Assembly: GCF_000327385.1 (NCBI RefSeq)
Contig: NW_008710049.1
Coordinates: 1,084,504 to 1,148,503 of the forward strand
Direction: 5' to 3'
Length of the DNA stretch: 64,000 nt
From: Lottia gigantea
Lineage: Eukaryota; Mollusca; Gastropoda; Lottiidae
Shown here: piece by piece, positions 61,406-64,000 of the stretch
How the letters are laid out: each line of letters opens with the position of its first letter
Position numbering within the stretch: the first letter of the stretch is position 1
Notes under the pieces: model-generated
Database searches by the model: none
Told to the model about the DNA's origin: nothing
What the model saw: only the letters and a program-made list of their open reading frames with translations
Made by a program: the position numbers and the translations under genes

Positions 61406-62790
61406 TCTCCAATTAAACATCAGACAAGATAATTTCGATTTTGTGCAGGTGCCCGGGGAATATGTCTATATTTCCTTACACTAGAGTTGTAATTATAGTT
61501 GTAAAGATGGGGCATCCGCTAGACAACATTTTACTTCATGATTAATATCGGTCTGCCAGTGTGTTCATCCGTAGGCGAAGCTGTAGCTTACATTGTTAAA
61601 TCTTACTACCTCACCATTATCCTACTTCCTTTCAATTCTTTGAAATTTTAATTATTTCCGTTTTAATACCAACGATTATCTTTTTGAAATCCTTGGAGCT
61701 TTACATTGTTATCTCAACTCATTTATTGTCTTTTATCACCATGACGTCATCGTGCAACCGGAAATAGACCAGATAACGTGGTGAAATGAACTACGGGGAA
61801 TCTCATTAGAGGCTGATGTCTTTTTTCCGTTTTAAATGAGATAAAAAGTGATTTAGAATCTTTAATGTGTTTTATATCCCAAGAAATTCAAAGTGAAGTG
61901 ATAATCTGATATATTCAATATACAAGAAGAAAAGATATTTAAATTATTTTAGTGATTGATGGTTAAGCCTATAGTTCAATCTCTTTTGTCACCATTTTGA
62001 ATAATCCGATTACGGTAAGAAAGGATGTGCTGGTTTATAGATATATGGCATTTCACCATCTTGTGAGATAGATCAAGTGATTGGGCATTAATCTGTAAGA
62101 TGATCCAATCAACAGAGGCGATAGTATTATATAATGCCTTCAAAATCATACCAAAAGTCTTTTTCGGCCATTTTTTGACATTAATGACTCTCTAATTTTG
62201 TATTTGGCTCAATGAAAACGAAGTTATCGGTGTTAAGAAGAGCTACTCTTCGTCTACTCGATTACATCTCGATCTGGAATTGTGAAGAAACACTTTTACC
62301 CACCACAAATGCCAATACTGCTTAGACGTGACGTGTAGTGAAGATCTCCAGCAACAAAAGCAACAATCTTACCGCTAAGAATAAGATGTCTGCTATATAA
62401 CAATGGTTTTAAAATTTATACTCGATCTTAAACGGCTCTTCAATCGTTAAAATTATCCTCACTTGTGTGTGACAATTAAGTAGATTCGAATGTTTTCAAT
62501 CCACAAAACATTTAAAAATAAAAGCGTCTGAAGAGGCCAGTCCATTTGAAGTTTGATTACTTGGCTCTGACACATCGGAAATTTGTCTAGCAAATCAACA
62601 GCCTTTTTTAAATCACCCTTAAGTTTAAAAGTTTTATGTGGTTTTATTCTCACTGTGATAATTACATCTGTGATAGATAAAGATAAAATTATCTTAAAGC
62701 TGTTGTTTTAAAAACAAAATACTTTTCAACACTTTATAGTCGAAGTAGCGAACCTTCGCCTCAATTCTCCCTGATATCAAGATTTATATG
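61406..62790. other. Upstream intron of the receptor gene; no exon seen
   Basis: Searched by eye on the minus strand for TM1-4 sequence (DRY motif, TM4 Trp); none found. AT-rich. Confidence 0.45.
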
Positions 62791-62795
62791 GATTT

Positions 62796-63395
62796 TTAAT
62801 TGAATTGTCTCAAAGTTTGTTAAAAGGTTTATATGGATTGTCTCCAAGCATGTTACAAGGCTTGTATAAATTATTCTCTAGCTTGTTACAAGGTCTATAT
62901 GAAGTGTCCCCTAGCTTGTTACAAGGTTTATATGAAGTGTCCCCTTGCTTGTTACAAGGTTTATATTAAGTGTTCCCTAGCTTGTTACATGGTTTCTATG
63001 AAGTGTTCCCTAGCTTGTTACATGGTTTCTATGAAGTGTCCCCTAGCTTGTTACAAGGTTTATATAAATTATTCCCTAGCTTGTTACAAGGTTTATATGG
63101 ATTGTCTCCAAGCTTGTTACAAGGCTTATATGAAGTGTCCCCTATCTTGTTACATGGTTTCTATGAAGTGTCCCCTAGCTTGTTACAAGTTTTATATAAA
63201 TTATTCCCTAGCTTGTTACAAGGTTTATAAGAAGGGTCCCCTAGCTTGTTACAAGGTTTATATGGATAGTTTTGTTAGCTTGTTACAAGGTTTATATAAA
63301 TTTTTCCCTAGCTTGTTACAAGGTTTATATGAAGTGCCCCCTAGCTTGTTACAGGGTTTATATGGAGGTGTCCCCTAGCTTGTTCCAAGATTTTT
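62796..63395. repeat. 33-bp minisatellite, about 17 units
   Basis: Unit close to GGTTTATATGAAGTGTCCCC then TAGCTTGTTACAA. Variants fall into three types (GAAGTGTCCCC, AAATTATTCCC, GGATTGTCTCC) that recur in a loose higher-order pattern. The outermost units are degenerate. Since 33 is a multiple of three, frames stay open across the array on the plus strand (62833-63378 and 62970-63230), giving 11-residue repeats such as LYEVSPSLLQG; these look like a by-product of unit length, not a gene. Confidence 0.95.
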
Positions 63396-63412
63396 GGGGA
63401 AAAAGTTTAAGC

Positions 63413-63430
63413 CCCCCCCCCCCCCCCCCT
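63413..63430. repeat. PolyC tract
   Basis: About 17 C just after the minisatellite; prone to assembly and length error. Confidence 0.9.
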
Positions 63431-63857
63431 GGGTTGTCTCCTAGTTTGTTGGCGTCATTTTTTTATAGACGTAAGTTAGAGTTAATTACAGTAGGGAACA
63501 TACCTGGTGCTAAAATAAATTGAAAACAGTCGAAATCTGACTAACTGCGCACTAATTATAGAGATATATTAAGTATGAAAATAAATTCTGTATATTTGGT
63601 ACCATATTTAATTACTTTACTTCAGGAACTATACTGCAAGACAATTACTACCTGCCTTCTTCATTATCATTATTACACCATGACGTCATCTCCTTCATGT
63701 TATTTTTATGAATGAAGTTGAAATAAAGCAGATGATAGAAGTAGTGAAATTTGATACCAATGTGTGTAATTGAAGTTTATTCTCAAACAAGACTTTTCTA
63801 GAAGTACAGTTTTTACTATAATGTATTTTTGTAAGAAAGAAATATCAACTCTTGTCT

Positions 63858-64000
63858 TTTGTACGCCCACATTGTAATCTCACCTCTCTCCTTCCACAAG
63901 TCGCTGGCATGTCATTGTGATAGAAACCACAGTTGTTGTCAGAGTTTCATCAAATTTAGTACTTAGGTATACTACCACAAGATCATAATATACAAATTCG
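63858..64000. mobile_element. Start of a further tandem-core element (copy 4, cut by window edge)
   Basis: TTTTGTACGCCCACATTG, then TCCTTCCACAAG and GAGTTTCATCAAATTTAGTA, resemble the head and first core unit of the copies at 6.8 and 18.9 kb. Too short to be sure. Confidence 0.45.

Noticed and set aside
62833-63378. 181-codon open frame as a repeat-protein gene
   Set aside because: It lies wholly in a 33-bp minisatellite that keeps more than one frame open; no promoter, splice signals or unique flanking coding sequence.

Overview
This is an AT-rich stretch of animal nuclear DNA with GT-AG introns. It is most likely from a mollusc or another lophotrochozoan: the window repeatedly carries an interspersed element beginning near TTTTATACGCCCACATG and ending near GGGCGTATATTACC, with ~160-bp tandem core repeats, and this build resembles the 'pearl'-like repeats known from bivalves. 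That assignment is an inference. There is one assembly gap (47591-47913).

Genes, left to right. (1) Minus strand, 5939 leftward: an unrecognised gene whose acidic 123-codon exon is present twice, 4.3 kb apart, with a decayed pogo/Tigger-like DNA transposon between the copies. (2) Plus, 8519-13211: eight exons of a glutathionyl-hydroquinone reductase (xi-class GST, ECM4/YqjG family), apparently with a mitochondrial presequence. (3) Minus, 16009-13842: four exons of a DGCR6 homologue, convergent with the GST. (4) Plus, 18290-29866: seven exons of a ~2207-residue nuclear-type protein with AT-hook-like motifs, TFD repeats, S/T-P sites and KRLSF motifs. The DNA just upstream of DGCR6, which could serve both divergent genes, carries three CCAAT boxes, a CRE-like site and an E2F-like site. 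(5) Plus, 32890-35611: three exons of a small PAN-like/EGF-like/fibrinogen-domain protein. (6) Minus, from beyond the right edge to 56468: the 3' half of a tachykinin-type GPCR (TM5 exon, TM6-7 exon and two homologous, competing last exons).

The rest is mostly mobile-element debris: a CR1/L2-like LINE 3' fragment with an (ATT)n tail (52.1-53.5 kb), another LINE tail fragment (46.6 kb), a zf-TTF/hAT-type transposase fossil (48.7-49.4 kb), a tRNA-headed SINE (41.8 kb), several foldback MITE families (including one inserted exactly at the transposase start codon at 3.1 kb) and a 33-bp minisatellite that stays open in more than one frame (62.8-63.4 kb). About 36-46 kb and 49.4-52.1 kb hold no gene I can support.

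The points most worth a second look are the duplicated alternative C-terminal tail exon of the tachykinin receptor, the duplicated phase-symmetric exon at the left edge, the cell-cycle-like shared promoter, and the mitochondrial form of an enzyme family that is patchily distributed in animals. All intron-exon models were read by eye from splice signals and reading phase; no alignment or expression data were available.
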